NCBI RefSeq assembly: GCF_016545825.1
Contig: NC_052619.1
Location: 7,269,501-7,333,500 of the forward strand
DNA from: Eucalyptus grandis
Taxonomy: Eukaryota > Streptophyta > Magnoliopsida > Myrtales > Myrtaceae
Length of the DNA: 64,000 bases
Reading direction: 5' to 3'
Shown: in pieces, positions 61,871 through 64,000 of the stretch
How the letters are laid out: every line of letters starts with the position of its first letter
Position numbering within the stretch: position 1 is the stretch's first letter
The notes under the pieces: generated by a model
Database searches by the model: none
Seen by the model: only the letters and a program-made list of their open reading frames with translations
Told to the model about the DNA's origin: nothing
Translations under genes and position numbers: made by a program

Positions 61871-64000
61871 CTGGAAACATCTTTCCTTTGCCAAAAAGAG
61901 AGTAAATACGCCCACAAATTGTAGGATGCAAATTGTACAATCCCATGATCTCCATAACCAGAACAAGAACACATATTATTAAGTAGAAAGATTAACATAC
62001 ATGTTTTGGGATCCATCGTTCTTGAAGCGAAAGCAGAAAATTGATGTTCAACGCGCAAGTCCATCTACTCTATTGCCCTCCATATTACTAGCTCAATGAG
62101 ACAGCCCCATCACCCTTTAGCGCTAAGTAAATGCCCCTTATGTGAGGATAGTTGTGAAAATCAGGGTTAGAGGAGAGACTTAGCACTATTTATAGAGTTT
62201 CCAGCCACGCCCCCCTCATTACGGGCTAGGCTCAACTCAGCCCACACTAGCGAGCCCCATATTAGATTTATTAAGAAACCTTCTATCTCATTTAGACCAA
62301 CCCAATTTTACAATAACCGTAAAATGGTAAATTACAATATCAATTAATGTAGTCTACATTAGAAAAACTCTTACATTCTCTCACTTGAACTATATTAATT
62401 GAAATTGTACTGTATGTGCGCACATTGGTCTAGAGATAATTCTTAATTGTCAATCTTATCCCATAAAGTCTCAAATACCGAATCATGGCAGTAAATACAT
62501 GTATACACATAGAGCCTTCCATGGTCACGAGTGCTTTCAACTTTATTGACATAGATTCAATATGGTAGTGTGGCAAATGGATAACGTCTTTCATAGAGAT
62601 ATCCCATTTGTCAGTTACCATTCTCTTACCTTAAACATCACAAAAAACTTGTGCAACTAGAGAATGTCTTTATGGTTCCAATGAACCCACATATGCCTTG
62701 TCTTTACGGTTAACATTTCTTTATGTATAATAAGGCATATGCACAAGGCTAATAACTGGATGCTCCTAGCCTTCACTCAAGTTTTAAACAATACCTGGAG
62801 ACTTTTATCAATATGTATTCAACATAATGACAACACATTCAAAAATATTTTATTGAATGCAAAAGTTGATACATATCAAACCGTTACTAGGTGTAACAAA
62901 CACAGAAGTAAATTTTATTAAAGTAAAGCCAAAATAGCTCCCACTAAACAACAACATCTCATGATGCTCTTAAGCTCATATTAATGACATGTCATTCAAT
63001 AACAGAATAATAAAGCCCTTTAGTTAGTGGATCTGCAACCACATCATCTGTGGAAATATGCTATATTATAACATCACATTTCTGTGCCGTTTCTTTTTTG
63101 TCAAAATTTTGACCGACATATATTTAGAACCTTTGAGACCTCTGTTGTTAATAAAAAAAAATACTACAAATTTATTGTCTCAATACAACCGTATGGGTCA
63201 ATCCATAAATTATAAAATGGTCAACTTCTTAATGAGGTTCTGGAGCCTAATAGCCTAGGTAACAGCCTAAAAGAATGTTACAAACTCTACTTACATAGTA
63301 GACATAGAGTATAAGAAAAATAAATTTCCTCCCACTAACCTTGTTAATAAAAAAAAAATACTACAAATTTATTGTCTCAATACAACCGAATGGATCAATC
63401 CATAAATTATAAAATGGTCAACTTCTTAATGAGGTTCTGGAGCCTAATAGCCTAGATAACAGCCTAAAAGAATGTTACAAACTCTACTTACATAGTAGAC
63501 ATAGAGTATAAGAAAAATAAATTTCATCCCACTAACCTTGTAGTATATAGAGAAAAATAAATTTCCTCTGGTTGCCATATTCACTTTGAAAGAATCTTTA
63601 AAAATACTAGAAAGAAATAATTATTTCTTAATATCTATAATTTTCCACCCCTCTTTTAGAGTGAAAACTTTATCGTCTTTTATGGCATCTTTTTGCAGTA
63701 TGATCAGTTGGTAAACCATTTTTCAAGTGTTCTTAAATAGAACGATTCATGGACAGTACGCAAATTCTATTGCTCTTTTTCTAGGAAGAAAAATGTGCTT
63801 TATGAGCTTCTGTACTCTCGACAATAAGGTCTGCTGGCCAATCGGCAGTAAGAGCCATATGAACATTTGTCATCTCCATAGCAAATAGAAAATCTTCTCT
63901 CCATCTCTTAAAATTTGAACCAACAAGAACCACAATAGTGACGGAGTTACCATTTACAGAAAAGATTACTGAAAGACAAGTAATGTATATAATTAGCATT
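61871..64000 (-). mobile_element. Internally deleted Copia element, runs off the right edge
   Basis: Minus orientation: a gag start at 63960-63780 (VGSNFKRWREDFLFAM), then RT box remnants KFIFLILYV (63560-63500, repeated near 63320), an RNase H end VADPLTKGL near 63040 and an LTR-like region about 62930-61880 with a CTCTATAAATAG promoter motif (62197-62186). Most of gag-pol is missing. The 5' LTR would lie beyond 64000. A different lineage from A and B. Confidence 0.6.
63148..63541. repeat. Tandem duplication, unit about 197 bp
   Basis: Two nearly identical copies (atactacaaatttattgtct at 63161 and 63358) covering the RT-box remnant of the Copia relic. A third copy begins at 63541 but breaks off. 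Confidence 0.88.

Overview
The window looks like nuclear DNA of a woody eudicot. Genes have GT-AG introns, there are solo LTRs, SINEs and MITEs with clear target-site duplications (TSDs), and both cellular gene families (MRS2 magnesium transporter, sieve element occlusion) are plant families. The GC-rich low-complexity blocks and AT-rich foldback repeats make me suspect Myrtaceae (Eucalyptus-like), but that is only an impression.

Layout. (1) 1-10.7 kb: the 5' part of a decayed MRS2-I-like gene on the minus strand (copy 1). A 3.23 kb solo LTR sits in one intron, and the gene ends at a rearrangement point near 5276. Next comes a dispersed repeat (called R here) split by a 3.45 kb gypsy solo LTR, then a SINE, a foldback element and a stray MRS2 exon. 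(2) 11.9-16.7 kb: a minus-strand sieve element occlusion (SEO) gene with a premature stop. (3) 16.9-26 kb: R repeats, a Copia solo LTR, three SINEs, tandem repeats and duplicated copies of the MRS2 3' flank. (4) 27.2-32.3 kb: MRS2 copy 2, complete from ATG to stop codon, but with a 1-nt frameshift and a GVN in place of the family's GMN pore motif. A short DUF247 gene fragment lies in one intron. (5) 35.87-59.73 kb: a nest of LTR retrotransposons. A minus-strand sirevirus-like Copia element (B, 924-bp LTRs, TSD atttt) was entered by a plus-strand relative (A, 9.54 kb, about 904-bp LTRs, TSD gcgta) and by a truncated gypsy element (C, 2.87 kb LTR). A and B carry an env-like ORF after pol; that of A is open for over 500 codons. 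(6) 61.5-64 kb: a copy of an SEO intron, then an internally deleted minus-strand Copia element that runs off the right edge.

How it fits together. One MRS2 locus with its downstream flank appears to have been duplicated several times along with repeat R. The copies then decayed or were filled by transposons, so the paralogous copies act as empty sites that define several insertions exactly. No complete undamaged cellular gene is visible. The points most worth checking are a conserved in-frame 93-nt candidate cassette exon in MRS2, the GVN motif, the env-like ORF of element A, and clustered changes at CAG/CTG sites in element A that may be a methylation-linked sequencing artefact.
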